In this document: one piece after another, positions 36,123 through 45,104 of the stretch
How the letters are laid out: each line of letters opens with the position of its first letter
Position numbering within the stretch: the stretch's first letter is position 1
From: Firmicutes bacterium ZOR0006
Lineage (GTDB): Bacteria > Bacillota_I > Bacilli_A > Culicoidibacterales > ZOR0006
Length of the DNA stretch: 64,000 nucleotides
Direction of reading: 5' to 3'
Assembly (NCBI GenBank): GCA_000798955.1
Contig: JTLC01000041.1
Location: forward strand, 1 to 64,000
The notes under the pieces: generated by a model
The model's database searches: none
Told to the model about the DNA's origin: nothing
The model's input: the letters and a program-made list of their open reading frames with translations, nothing else
Translations under genes and position numbers: made by a program

Positions 36123-36240
36123 ACGACTATCATTCGACAGTCGCTTCTACAGGTACGGTAAAGTGCTATTGAGAATACAGAAAAGCAAAGGTACAAATTC
36201 TCTTCTGTTGGCTCTTGTGATTAAAATCTTTACAATCACA
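36123..36240 (-). ncRNA. Possible small RNA or long 3' leader after pgmB
   Basis: A T-run terminator hairpin (CGACTGT/ATAGTCG, one mismatch, 36124-36143) ends a minus-strand transcript 170 bases beyond the pgmB stop. A -10-like TAAAAT lies at 36251-36246. Between them is a hairpin TGTGATT/AATCACA. Either pgmB has a long 3' tail or a short RNA starts here. Confidence 0.3.
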
Positions 36241-36314
36241 TCTTAATTTTAGCATAAATCTAACCGTTTTCGAAAGAATATTTCTTTTTTTTTCGTAAAA
36301 CAGGTTTTTTTTTA

Positions 36315-36989
36315 TTATTTTAGTGCAAATTTGGCGATAATTTTCGTAAAATCAAGTTCACTTGTCTGTGCAACCACATAGTCTGCACCCGCTGCTTGCA
36401 TGACTGCCGGGGTCCCAACTCCAACGGCAAACATGTTTGCTGCTTTAATAGCCTCAATCCCTGCTTCAGCATCCTCAACCCCAATACACGCTTGTGGGTC
36501 AACACCAAGTGCCTTTGCCGCCCGGAGGAAGATTTCTGGATTTGGTTTTCCAGCTTGTAAATCGTCAGGATTGACAATATATTCAAAATAATCAGTCAAG
36601 CCTAGGGCTTGTAAAATCATCGGTGCGTTTTTACTAGCTGAAGCTAAGGCAATACGAATGTGCTGTGCTTGCAGCGTTTGCAAGAGTCGTTCGATACCAG
36701 GATAAATATCCGCTGGACTCATATCGACTAATAAAGAGACATAGTCCGCATTTTTCGCCTCTGCTAATGCTTGCTTTTGCTCTGTTGAATATTCATCTGT
36801 TTTCCCCCCAAGCGCTAAGATCCGTTCAAGGCTTTCCATCCGGCTAATCCCTTTTAACGTTTCATTGAATTCTTTATCAAAAGGAATTGCAAGCTGCTCT
36901 CCTAGTCGCTTCCAAGCTAAATAATGATATTCTGCCGTATCGGTAATGACACCATCCAAATCAAAAATAAATGCTGCTACTTTTGTCAT
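36315..36989 (-). CDS. pgmB: Beta-phosphoglucomutase
   Basis: 224 residues, HAD superfamily. FDLDGVITDTAEYHYLAWK holds the nucleophile Asp and the general acid Asp of the DxD motif, and the cap starts LGEQLAIPFDKEFNETLKG. ALASASKNAP (motif II Ser), KPNPEIFLRAAKALG and CIGVEDAEAGIEAIKAA follow. It interconverts beta-glucose 1-phosphate and glucose 6-phosphate in maltose/trehalose breakdown. No maltose or trehalose phosphorylase is adjacent, so its partner enzyme lies elsewhere. It is not part of the Bacillus origin order. Confidence 0.93.
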   Translation of the reverse strand: MTKVAAFIFDLDGVITDTAEYHYLAWKRLGEQLAIPFDKEFNETLKGISRMESLERILALGGKTDEYSTEQKQALAEAKNADYVSLLVDMSPADIYPGIERLLQTLQAQHIRIALASASKNAPMILQALGLTDYFEYIVNPDDLQAGKPNPEIFLRAAKALGVDPQACIGVEDAEAGIEAIKAANMFAVGVGTPAVMQAAGADYVVAQTSELDFTKIIAKFALK

Positions 36990-37098
36990 ATTTCTCTACC
37001 TCTTTTCTCATCTCGTCCTTATTTTTACAAATTCACACGTAACTTGCAAGCACTTTCAAACCGTTACCGCTAACAGTTTATCCTCTCCGCAAAAAAAA

Positions 37099-37120
37099 AG
37101 CCATCTCTCGCGAGATGGCT
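37099..37120 (-). terminator. Terminator of the 544-residue membrane protein gene
   Basis: AGCCATCTC and GAGATGGCT with a 4-base loop, then nine T on the minus strand. Confidence 0.9.
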
Positions 37121-37126
37121 AAATTG

Positions 37127-38761
37127 TTACCAACTAGTATTCGTAAATTCATTAACAATAATTTCTGTCGACTCACTTGGTAAGTATTTTAATTCGACAG
37201 TATCCCCAACTTTTGTCAGCGGTGCATACGCACTTGTTTGTGGACTGATGATAAATAACGTTTTATTATCGGCAACTTTCACATATGTCAAACTTTCGCC
37301 ATCAACAATAACAGTTTCAATACGCTCAACAACTGCTGTTGTTGTCGTTAATCCTTCCGTTGGTGCCGTAATTTGATTATCTTGTGATAATTGTCGTACA
37401 TAATCTTTTTGAGCTTCACTAATGCTTGTACCTACACCAACATTATTGTAATTTTCCACGCTCACATACGCATAACGTTTAACGAGTCCTTCATTATCTT
37501 TCAACGTCATGAAGTACGTTGCTTTCCCTTGGACGTTAACAAGAATTGGGAAGGTTGCTCGGTAGCCTAAATCTTGTACTAAACCTTCAGCAGAGCGCAT
37601 TGCTGTAATTTCAGTTGCTCCTGAAACTTTATAGAACGTTGCTTCTTTTGTTCGTGTATTGACTAACATGAAACCAACTGTTGATTCATCACGTCCTGCC
37701 GATGTTAAACCAGTATAGAAGTAGTTTTGACCATCTATAAACATGTATGATCCACCTTCTGTTACTTGTAGCATTTCACGACGACCAAATAACGTATTGA
37801 TAAAGCCGTTTTTATACAGACCCCAATCATTAATTTGTTTATACATCATTTCACGTGGATAAATCCGATTTGCCCATTCTGGTGCATCTTCCGGTGCATA
37901 GGCATTGATTTCTCCAGTTTGGGCATCAACAATGAGCACACGACTTACATTGTCACCACCAAAATAAGCAACATCTTTTTGATATTCACTTACAACCCAG
38001 TATGGACGACCTTCATCATCAATTTCAAATGAGTAATCAGTTAAACCGTATTGCATAAAGCCACCTAAATAGACGTGACGTTGCAAGTTATTGAGTAAAA
38101 AAGCACCCTTTGAATATTTAATTTTGACAGGTTCATTAGCTACTGTTTGGACTAATTGGACATCATTTGGATCAGTCGCAGATACAATAATGTACCCTGG
38201 TGCTCCTTCCATATTTTGGAACCATTTAAAGAAATCAATTGGTTCTAATGGTGCAACCCATGCGAGTTCGCCAGCATAATCGATTAAATAATATTCACCG
38301 ATTGTAAACTGGCTTCCAAGCCCTAAGTCGGTTCCTAATACTTTATCTCCTAATTTTTCAGCTAATGCTTGATCGACAACTGGTAACTGAGTCACAGCTA
38401 CATCGGCTACATTTTCTGAGTAGTCTTTTTCTTGGACTTCACCGATTAAGTTCCGATACCCTTCTGCTTGAAAAATTGGTGACGCATAAATTTGCCCAGC
38501 AATTGGTAGAAGTAAGAGCGCCAATACCGCAATTTTCAGTTTCATTGATTTACTGAAACGCCAGACTAAACCAATGATTAAGAAAATCCCAATCCACAAG
38601 GTAAAACCAAAGCTTGGATCAAGTGGTGGCATCAAAATAAAGAAAGTAAACCCAGCTGCAATAATTAAGAAAATAATAATTGAGACAATTGAAATGCGTT
38701 TGAAATTACTAAGTACTGCTTGGGCATTAATTGGTTGCCCGTCCGGACCGTATACATTCAT
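37127..38761 (-). CDS. Membrane-anchored protein of unknown function
   Basis: 544 residues. Two to three hydrophobic segments at the N-terminus (about residues 25-45, 53-70, 75-92) are followed by about 440 residues predicted to lie outside the cell. The external part has repeated short blocks (GEYYLIDYAGELAWVAPLEP; DVSRVLIVDA-like NVSRVLIVDAQTGEINAYAP; GGSYMFIDGQNYFYTG; VGFMLVNTRTKEATFYKVSG), suggesting a beta-propeller or PepSY-like fold, and a C-terminal OB-like stretch around TYVKVADNKTLFIISPQTSA. Not confidently recognised. It replaces genes found here in Bacillus and has its own terminator; the upstream gap to trmN6 is 75 bases. Confidence 0.7.
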   Translation of the reverse strand: MNVYGPDGQPINAQAVLSNFKRISIVSIIIFLIIAAGFTFFILMPPLDPSFGFTLWIGIFLIIGLVWRFSKSMKLKIAVLALLLLPIAGQIYASPIFQAEGYRNLIGEVQEKDYSENVADVAVTQLPVVDQALAEKLGDKVLGTDLGLGSQFTIGEYYLIDYAGELAWVAPLEPIDFFKWFQNMEGAPGYIIVSATDPNDVQLVQTVANEPVKIKYSKGAFLLNNLQRHVYLGGFMQYGLTDYSFEIDDEGRPYWVVSEYQKDVAYFGGDNVSRVLIVDAQTGEINAYAPEDAPEWANRIYPREMMYKQINDWGLYKNGFINTLFGRREMLQVTEGGSYMFIDGQNYFYTGLTSAGRDESTVGFMLVNTRTKEATFYKVSGATEITAMRSAEGLVQDLGYRATFPILVNVQGKATYFMTLKDNEGLVKRYAYVSVENYNNVGVGTSISEAQKDYVRQLSQDNQITAPTEGLTTTTAVVERIETVIVDGESLTYVKVADNKTLFIISPQTSAYAPLTKVGDTVELKYLPSESTEIIVNEFTNTSW

Positions 38762-38836
38762 AGCTGTTCTCCTTTAGCAAAACGTCATTAAAACGTTGAA
38801 ATTATTACTAAATATAACACGTTTCCAGCTCATTGC

Positions 38837-39622
38837 CTAGTCATTTTGTTGTGTCACACGATTAAAGTAGCTTAAAACTTCCGGGGTGTAACTTCCATCC
38901 ATTTCATGAACGATAAAAGGTGGTAAGATCCGTAAGCCCGGGCGGCCATTTTTTCGTCCTTCAATCAATAACATATGTGCTTCCCGACCAACTTTCGGAT
39001 AAATGAGTTGCATCCGCTTTGGCTCTAATTTGTATTTTTTAAAAGTTTCAATAATATCAATGAGACGATCTGGGCGATGGACCATTGCGAAATAGCCATT
39101 ATTATTGAGTAAGTAGGCAGCATTTCCCACGATATCATCGAGAGTTGCCAAAACTTCATGTCGAGCAATGGTTAAATACTCAGTTTTATTGATATTGCTT
39201 GATGGTTCATATTTGAAAAATGGGGGATTTGACACGACAACATCTACCGCACCCGTTTCAAAATGGGTTGGGATTTGCTTTAAATCATCATGAATCACAC
39301 GAATTTGGTCCTCAAGCGCGTTGATACTTACCGTTCGAATTGCCATATCTGCTACTTCAGGCTGGATTTCAACACCAACAATTTTCGCATCTGTCCGCTT
39401 TGTTAATAATAATGGAATTGGCGCATTTCCGGTCCCAAAATCAACGATTGTTTCAATTCCCTTAACCAGGCTAACAAAATTAGCAAGTAGCACTGAATCT
39501 AATGAAAAGTTGAGCATATCTGTCCGTTGAATGATGTAATTTTCCTCAAAACCAAGCAGTTCGTTCAGCACCTCATTATCTTTCAATAACCCATCGGCGC
39601 GTAATTTTTGTTCTAAATCCAT
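38837..39622 (-). CDS. trmN6: tRNA adenine-N6 methyltransferase, TrmN6 family
   Basis: 261 residues. IVDFGTGNAPIPLLL is the SAM-binding motif I and VVVSNPPFFKYEPSS holds the catalytic NPPF. It probably methylates an adenine (A37 of tRNA-Val in E. coli). It follows ricT by 14 bases, as yabB follows yaaT/yabA in B. subtilis. yabA, which regulates DnaA, is absent between them. The TAGGAG ribosome site overlaps the ricT stop. Confidence 0.88.
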   Translation of the reverse strand: MDLEQKLRADGLLKDNEVLNELLGFEENYIIQRTDMLNFSLDSVLLANFVSLVKGIETIVDFGTGNAPIPLLLTKRTDAKIVGVEIQPEVADMAIRTVSINALEDQIRVIHDDLKQIPTHFETGAVDVVVSNPPFFKYEPSSNINKTEYLTIARHEVLATLDDIVGNAAYLLNNNGYFAMVHRPDRLIDIIETFKKYKLEPKRMQLIYPKVGREAHMLLIEGRKNGRPGLRILPPFIVHEMDGSYTPEVLSYFNRVTQQND

Positions 39623-39636
39623 CCGTATTTCAACTC

Positions 39637-40515
39637 CTAGTCTAAAATTGCTTTAAATTCTCTAGCCAAGTCGCGATCATCCTTTTTTGAACGCCGAATT
39701 GGCTTTACTAGCTTCACTTCTTCAAATGAAAAAGCTTCCACACGATTGACTTCATTTTTGCGCTCAAAAATATCAACTTGAACAAGTTCATTTAAAATAT
39801 TTAAGCCAACAACACGACCATCACCTTCAGGAGTATGGACAATACTGCCAACATCTGGTAGTTTTTCTAAAATTTCTTCATAGAGATCATTTTCATATTT
39901 TAAACAGCATAACAACCGACCGCATGCGCCTGAAATTTTCGTTGGATTCAATGAAAAATTTTGATTTTTCGCCATTCGAATCGTCACCGTATCAAAATCA
40001 CTCAAAAATGTTGCACAACACAGCGAGTACCCACATGGACCTAAACCACCAATAATTTTCGCTTCGTCACGAACACCGACTTGGCGTAATTCAATTCGTG
40101 TTCGAAATTGTGCTGCTAAATCTTTTACTAACTCACGGAAATCTACACGACCATCAGCTGTGAAAAAGAAAATCAACCGTTCCCGTTCAAATGTATATTC
40201 TGCTTCAAGTAAATTCATTTCTAACTGGTTTTTTTTCACAAGCTTTTGGCAAATTGGCAAAGCCTCTTTCGCATCTTCTTGATTTTTTTGATATTGAATA
40301 ACATCTTTCTCAGTTGCTTTGCGTAAAACAGCACGCAATGGTAAAACCACATCATTTTCTGTAACTTGTCGATTTGCAATTACGACATATCCTAATTCAA
40401 GACCCCGAGCAGTTTCGACAATCACCGGTGTTTCTAAATCAAATTGTTCCTTTTTCGGACTAAAAAAATATATTTTTCCGACTGGCTTAAAGCGGACACC
40501 CACTACCTCAATCAT
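39637..40515 (-). CDS. ricT: RicT (YaaT), PSP1-domain protein
   Basis: 292 residues. The cysteine-rich core GLGPCGYSLCCATFLSDF and ACGRLLCCLKYENDLYEE supplies the iron-sulfur-type Cys set of the RicAFT complex, and the PSP1 domain spans about 60-150. In B. subtilis RicT with RicA and RicF forms a 4Fe-4S complex that directs RNase Y processing and biofilm and competence control. RicA and RicF are not in this window. It sits directly after holB (0 bases), as in Bacillus. Function in this organism is inferred from orthology. Confidence 0.93.
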   Translation of the reverse strand: MIEVVGVRFKPVGKIYFFSPKKEQFDLETPVIVETARGLELGYVVIANRQVTENDVVLPLRAVLRKATEKDVIQYQKNQEDAKEALPICQKLVKKNQLEMNLLEAEYTFERERLIFFFTADGRVDFRELVKDLAAQFRTRIELRQVGVRDEAKIIGGLGPCGYSLCCATFLSDFDTVTIRMAKNQNFSLNPTKISGACGRLLCCLKYENDLYEEILEKLPDVGSIVHTPEGDGRVVGLNILNELVQVDIFERKNEVNRVEAFSFEEVKLVKPIRRSKKDDRDLAREFKAILD

Positions 40516-41478
40516 TTATGCTTCACTCCCATTCATCAATGCAATATGGTAGCTCGTTAAAGCTAACGTCACTAACGCATTTGCACGTAAATTCTTCTCT
40601 AGTTTTACTAATTGTTGTAAGCGTTGTTGACACGCTTGACGATCTAACTGTGTTTGGATTTTTTCACTTATTGTCACTATTGGTTGTTGCCGTTGGTGAA
40701 AAGCATGTTCATAAACAGCGACCAACAACGCAATAATTTCTAGCGCTGATTGCCGTTTTTGACACCATTTCTCAATTGTAATTTGTGCGATAACCGGTGC
40801 TTGTTTTTGTACTTCAAGTTGCTCAAGATACAGCTCGAGATCTTTAATCATTTTTCGAAATTCTTCATCACCTACAAGTTGATATAAGCGCTCATAATCA
40901 GCAGTTAAGACATTCGCATAAAATGCGCGTTGCTCATCTAAGCCTTGATGAACCATTTCCGTTAACCGTTGTTGTTGATTTGGTGGTAACAACTGAAGGA
41001 TTTGCACACGCGAAAGAATTGTTGGTAAGACTTTCGTTGGATTAGAAACGAGCAAAAATGCTGTCTGCTTTCCTGTTGGTTCTTCCAAAAACTTCAAGAG
41101 ACTATTTGCCGCTTGAATTGTCATTGTTTCGGCAGCAACAAGGATATAAAATTGTTCATCTGTTTCAAAACTTGTTTGTGATAAATCATGTTGCAACTGT
41201 TGAATTTGGTCTTTTTTAATTGAAGCACCATCCGCTTCAATCGTAATAACATCTGGATGATTCCCACTCATAATCCGTTGACACGTTGAACACATGCCAC
41301 ATGGTCGTGCCCCTGGCGTTCGACAGAGTTTTGCTTGAATGACTGTTCGTGCTAATTCTAACTGAATAGCAAGTGGCTGACCATGAAACAATAACGCATG
41401 TGCAAGGCGCTCTTTGGCTAAACTATTCTGTAAGATACGTGTCGCAATCGGTTGTGTCTGTTGCCATTTATTCCACAT
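40516..41478 (-). CDS. holB: DNA polymerase III delta' subunit
   Basis: 320 residues from the ATG at 41478 (AAGG 9 bases upstream); an in-frame TTG at 41487 is possible. A zinc module is present as CRTPGARPCGMCSTCQRI. The usual Walker A lysine is missing (LLFHGQPLAIQLELART), consistent with delta' being a non-ATP-hydrolysing clamp-loader subunit. ANSLLKFLEEPTGKQTAFLL is the sensor region. It overlaps tmk by 11 bases, typical of the tmk-holB pair. Confidence 0.9.
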   Translation of the reverse strand: MWNKWQQTQPIATRILQNSLAKERLAHALLFHGQPLAIQLELARTVIQAKLCRTPGARPCGMCSTCQRIMSGNHPDVITIEADGASIKKDQIQQLQHDLSQTSFETDEQFYILVAAETMTIQAANSLLKFLEEPTGKQTAFLLVSNPTKVLPTILSRVQILQLLPPNQQQRLTEMVHQGLDEQRAFYANVLTADYERLYQLVGDEEFRKMIKDLELYLEQLEVQKQAPVIAQITIEKWCQKRQSALEIIALLVAVYEHAFHQRQQPIVTISEKIQTQLDRQACQQRLQQLVKLEKNLRANALVTLALTSYHIALMNGSEA

Positions 41479-42112
41479 TTTCGACAACCTTGCTGACAGC
41501 TTGAATCGTCTCAGTAATAACCGTAGTTAAGTGCTGATTTGCATCAACAATGATGAAGCGATCTGCAAACCGCTGTGCCAAATCATGGTATCCTTCATAG
41601 ACAGCCTGATGGAAGGCTACATTTTCTTGATCCAGACGATTAATTTCCCCAGCATCTCGATTGGCAAAAACCCGCGCTAAACCAACTTCTGGTGTGACAT
41701 CCAATAAAATTGTCGCTTCCGGCCAGCACGCACCGATGGCGTATTGATTTAATTCATAAACAGCGTCAAACCCTAAATCACGTGCATATGCTTGATAGAC
41801 AAGTGAACTGTCGACAAAGCGATCACACAACACAATTTTCCCAGCTGCTAAATTCGGAATCACCAGTTCAGCTAAGTGTTGTGCTCGTGCCGCCGCATAC
41901 AATAGCACTTCCGTCTTTGCTGCCATTGCTGTATTTTCAACATCTAAAATTACTTCGCGGATTTGTTCGGCAATCGGCGTTCCCCCTGGTTCGCGTGTGA
42001 CTACAACGTCAAATCCTTTGGCTTCGAGATCGGCTTTGACCGCCTGAATCACCGTTGATTTCCCCGCTCCTTCACCACCTTCAAAGGTAATAAATTTTCC
42101 ACTCTCTATCAT
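41468..42112 (-). CDS. tmk: Thymidylate kinase
   Basis: 214 residues. ITFEGGEGAGKSTVIQA is the P-loop and VTREPGGTPIAEQIREV the DRX-like motif; DRFVDSSLVYQAYARDLG follows. It makes dTDP from dTMP. AGGAG lies 7 bases before the ATG at 42112 (an ATG 3 bases earlier is also possible). It is the first gene of tmk-holB-ricT-trmN6 and overlaps holB. Confidence 0.95.
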   Translation of the reverse strand: MIESGKFITFEGGEGAGKSTVIQAVKADLEAKGFDVVVTREPGGTPIAEQIREVILDVENTAMAAKTEVLLYAAARAQHLAELVIPNLAAGKIVLCDRFVDSSLVYQAYARDLGFDAVYELNQYAIGACWPEATILLDVTPEVGLARVFANRDAGEINRLDQENVAFHQAVYEGYHDLAQRFADRFIIVDANQHLTTVITETIQAVSKVVENVE

Positions 42113-42143
42113 CATTATGCTCCTCAACATTCAAATATCTTTT

Positions 42144-42149
42144 ATTATA
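42144..42149 (-). promoter_or_regulatory. Extended -10 promoter of the tmk operon
   Basis: TGGTATAAT on the minus strand: perfect -10 with a TGn extension, 30 bases before tmk. Confidence 0.6.
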
Positions 42150-42183
42150 CCACTTTCTTGTGAGTCGTGATAGCAATGCAACT

Positions 42184-42210
42184 AAAAAAATCAGCTGTCA
42201 TTCCAGCTGA
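42184..42210 (-). terminator. Terminator of transporter copy 1
   Basis: TCAGCTG and CAGCTGA with a 6-base loop, followed by seven T on the minus strand. Confidence 0.85.
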
Positions 42211-42220
42211 TTTTCTGCTA

Positions 42221-43516
42221 TTAAATAGCAACATCTTCATATTGTGCTTGTACTTTTTTCCGGTGTTGGACTAACACTGTTGTCATAATGGTTAAGACAC
42301 CAACTCGCCCCATATACATCATTAAAATGATAACGAGCTTTCCAACATAATCAAGTTCTGCTGTTAGATTCATTGATAACCCTACAGTCCCCAATGCACT
42401 TGTCGCTTCAAACAAGAGTTCTTGGAAACCAAGATTCGGCTCCACAATCAAGAGTAGTAAATAACCACCAGCTAACATCGTGAGATATACCATTGCTGTC
42501 GCAATTGCAATTCGCACCCGTTCCATTGGAATCGCACGTTGTAACAATTTAATCTGCGTATCACCAAAAATAAACGCCCGAACAGCGGCAAAAACCGCAC
42601 TAATTGTTGTAATTTTCATTCCCCCTGCTGTTCCCGATGGCGCTCCACCAACAACCATCAAAATTATCAACATGAAAATAAAACTTCCCGAAATGTCTGC
42701 AATTGGCACAGTATTATAACCGGCCGTTGTCATCGCATTAATGTTTTGGAAACTCGAAATCAAAAAATCTTGGTAAAGCCCTTCTCCCTGACTAATACCC
42801 CCAAAGAACATCATCAACAATGTTGAGGTCGCAAGAAAGCCAAACATAATCCACAAAATAACCCGAGTTGTCAGTGTGATACTTTTTCGTTGGCCACGCA
42901 ACACCGACATCACATCGGTTGCTACGATAAATCCAAGTGCTCCTAATATTGCAATCAGGTTGATAACTAAATTTAACGCTCCATGATTCACATATGACTC
43001 AAAATTATCTGGATACAGTGAAAATCCTGCTGTCGCAAAAGTCGAGACTGAGTGGAAAACCGCACTCCAAATCGGATTGGCTCGAGGATCATCTTGAAAA
43101 ATAAAAAACAACAATATTGCACCAATAATTTGGACAATCAGGGCATAAATCCCAATATTCGCCACAAATTGGCGTAAATTAATGTCTTTTGGCAAAGCAA
43201 AAGATTGCCGAAGAACTTGGTGTTGATCGGTACTGATTGATCCTCTAATTGAGAGACTAATAAATGCACTAAATGTCATGTAGCCAATTCCCCCAAGGAA
43301 AATCAGCGTCATCAACACAAACTGTCCTAGAAACGTCATGTCCACTAGCGGAATTGGTGATAACCCCGTTGTGGAAATCCCCGAAACAGCAACGAAAAGT
43401 GCATCAATAAATGGCAATCCTTCTCCTGAAACCTGTGAGACTGGCAACATAAAGACAATCGTTCCAAACACAATATAAATTAAATACCCCACGAGAATTC
43501 GCCACGTTCGATTCAT
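42221..43516 (-). CDS. ktrB: TrkH/KtrB-type cation transporter, copy 1
   Basis: 431 residues from the ATG at 43516 (GGGGAT 7 bases upstream). Four membrane-pore-membrane units; the pore-loop glycines are kept in AVSGISTTGLSPI, FHSVSTFATAGFSLYP, NINAMTTAGYNTVP and EATSALGTVGLSMNL. The linker VGGAPSGTAGGMKITTISAVFAAV between units 3 and 4 is the KtrB gate loop. It imports K+, probably with Na+ coupling. The usual cytoplasmic regulator (KtrA/TrkA, RCK domain) is not in the window. Very similar to copies 2 and 3 upstream. Confidence 0.9.
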   Translation of the reverse strand: MNRTWRILVGYLIYIVFGTIVFMLPVSQVSGEGLPFIDALFVAVSGISTTGLSPIPLVDMTFLGQFVLMTLIFLGGIGYMTFSAFISLSIRGSISTDQHQVLRQSFALPKDINLRQFVANIGIYALIVQIIGAILLFFIFQDDPRANPIWSAVFHSVSTFATAGFSLYPDNFESYVNHGALNLVINLIAILGALGFIVATDVMSVLRGQRKSITLTTRVILWIMFGFLATSTLLMMFFGGISQGEGLYQDFLISSFQNINAMTTAGYNTVPIADISGSFIFMLIILMVVGGAPSGTAGGMKITTISAVFAAVRAFIFGDTQIKLLQRAIPMERVRIAIATAMVYLTMLAGGYLLLLIVEPNLGFQELLFEATSALGTVGLSMNLTAELDYVGKLVIILMMYMGRVGVLTIMTTVLVQHRKKVQAQYEDVAI

Positions 43517-43573
43517 CTTTTTATCCCCTACTTTACTTTGTTCTATAATCACATTATTGATTAAATCAAAAAA

Positions 43574-43613
43574 AATCCTAAAAAGCTAGCACTTCCCTTG
43601 TTGTTTTAGGATT
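43574..43613. terminator. Second terminator-like hairpin between transporter copies 1 and 2
   Basis: AATCCTAAAA and TTTTAGGATT pair around a 20-base loop with T runs on both sides, so it can stop transcription in either direction. Just beside it is the imperfect repeat CTTGAAgAACA/TGTTTTCAAG at 43619-43643. Confidence 0.6.
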
Positions 43614-43653
43614 TTTTCTTGAAACATTAAGTGTTCTTCAAGTTAAGCATAAA

Positions 43654-43687
43654 AAAATAGCCCCAGCTTTTGGCACGTCAAAGCTGG
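43654..43687 (-). terminator. Terminator of transporter copy 2
   Basis: CCAGCTTT and AAAGCTGG around 9 bases, then GGGCTATTTTTTT on the minus strand. Confidence 0.75.
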
Positions 43688-43714
43688 CACTATTCTTCTT
43701 ATCGTCGTTCGGTA

Positions 43715-45010
43715 CTAGACAGCAACATCTTCGTATTGGATATCGACACGCTTGCGGTTTTGCACAAGAATCGTCGCCATTATTGTTAAGACACCAACAC
43801 GTCCCATATACATCATCAGAGCAATCACGAGCTTTCCTAAGTCTCCGAGTTGACTCGTAATTCCCATTGATAACCCGGCTGTCCCTAAACCACTCACTGC
43901 TTCGAAGAGAAGCTCGCGGAAACCTAAATCACCCTCAACAAGTAATAATAAGAGATAGCCGACTAATAGCATTGTCATGTAAACTGTCGCTGTTGATAAC
44001 GCTACTCGAACCCGTTCTTGAGGAATGACCCGTTTCAACATCGTCACTTGCTTATCACCAACAATAAAGGAACGAATTGCAGCAAAGACAGCACTAATCG
44101 TCGTAATTTTCATTCCCCCCGATGTTCCTGAAGGAGCACCACCGATTGTCATTAAAATCATCAAAATCAAGGCGAAACTTCCACTAATTTCGGCTAACGG
44201 AATTGTGTTAAATCCGGCTGAAGTAATTGCATTTACAACGTGGAAACTCGTAATCAAGAAATTGTGATATAGCCCTTCACCTTGATCAACACCACCAAAG
44301 AATAACATCAAACCAATTGCCCCGGAAATAAAAGTAGCCATTAAAATTAAGACTACTCGTGTCGTCAATGTAATCCGTTGGCGATGTCCGCGTAACACCG
44401 AGCCAACATCCGTTGCAACAATGAACCCGATTGATCCGAGTAAACAAATTGTACTTACAATTAAATTTAACGCCCCATTCATACTATAACTTTCTAATCC
44501 ATTAGGATAAATCGAAAACCCAGCTGTCCCAAAACTTGAAACTGAATGGAAGATCGCACTCCAAACCGGATTTGCTCGAGGATCATCTTGAAAAACAAAG
44601 AACAGCAGAATCGCACCAATAATTTGCACAATGAGCGCATAGATTCCAATGTTTAAGACAAACTGGCCTAAATTAATATCATTTGGTAACGCGAAGGTTT
44701 TCCGCATGACTTTATGCTGACTAGTTGTCATCGTCCCCCGAATTGAGACACTAATAAAAGCTGTAAATGTCATATAACCAAGTCCACCAAAGAAGATTAA
44801 CGTGAGCAACACGACTTGACCAATAATAGTCATATCGGTCACTGGTATTGGCGATAACCCCGTTCCTGAAATACCGGAAACGGCAATAAATAAAGCATCA
44901 ACAACCGATAAACCCTCACCCGAAACTTGCGACATAGGTAACATAAACATGATTGTTCCAAATGCTATATAGAGTAAATATCCAACTAAAATTCGCCAGG
45001 TACTATTCAT
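43715..45010 (-). CDS. ktrB: TrkH/KtrB-type cation transporter, copy 2
   Basis: 431 residues from the ATG at 45010 (AAGGA 8 bases upstream). Pore loops AVSGISGTGLSPI, FHSVSSFGTAGFSIYP, VVNAITSAGFNTIP and EAVSGLGTAGLSMGI keep the filter glycines; the gate loop is IGGAPSGTSGGMKITTISA. It is nearly collinear with copy 1 (both start NRTW/NSTWRILVGYL and end with QYEDVA), so they arose by tandem duplication. Separated from copy 1 by two terminators, so each copy may be transcribed separately. Confidence 0.9.
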   Translation of the reverse strand: MNSTWRILVGYLLYIAFGTIMFMLPMSQVSGEGLSVVDALFIAVSGISGTGLSPIPVTDMTIIGQVVLLTLIFFGGLGYMTFTAFISVSIRGTMTTSQHKVMRKTFALPNDINLGQFVLNIGIYALIVQIIGAILLFFVFQDDPRANPVWSAIFHSVSSFGTAGFSIYPNGLESYSMNGALNLIVSTICLLGSIGFIVATDVGSVLRGHRQRITLTTRVVLILMATFISGAIGLMLFFGGVDQGEGLYHNFLITSFHVVNAITSAGFNTIPLAEISGSFALILMILMTIGGAPSGTSGGMKITTISAVFAAIRSFIVGDKQVTMLKRVIPQERVRVALSTATVYMTMLLVGYLLLLLVEGDLGFRELLFEAVSGLGTAGLSMGITSQLGDLGKLVIALMMYMGRVGVLTIMATILVQNRKRVDIQYEDVAV

Positions 45011-45104
45011 TTCTATCATCCTTTACTTTTTGACTGACTGGCAAGACACCATCATTGTTCTTTCCCTTATTTTATAGTCACTGCATCGCTTGGATTCACT
45101 AGCT

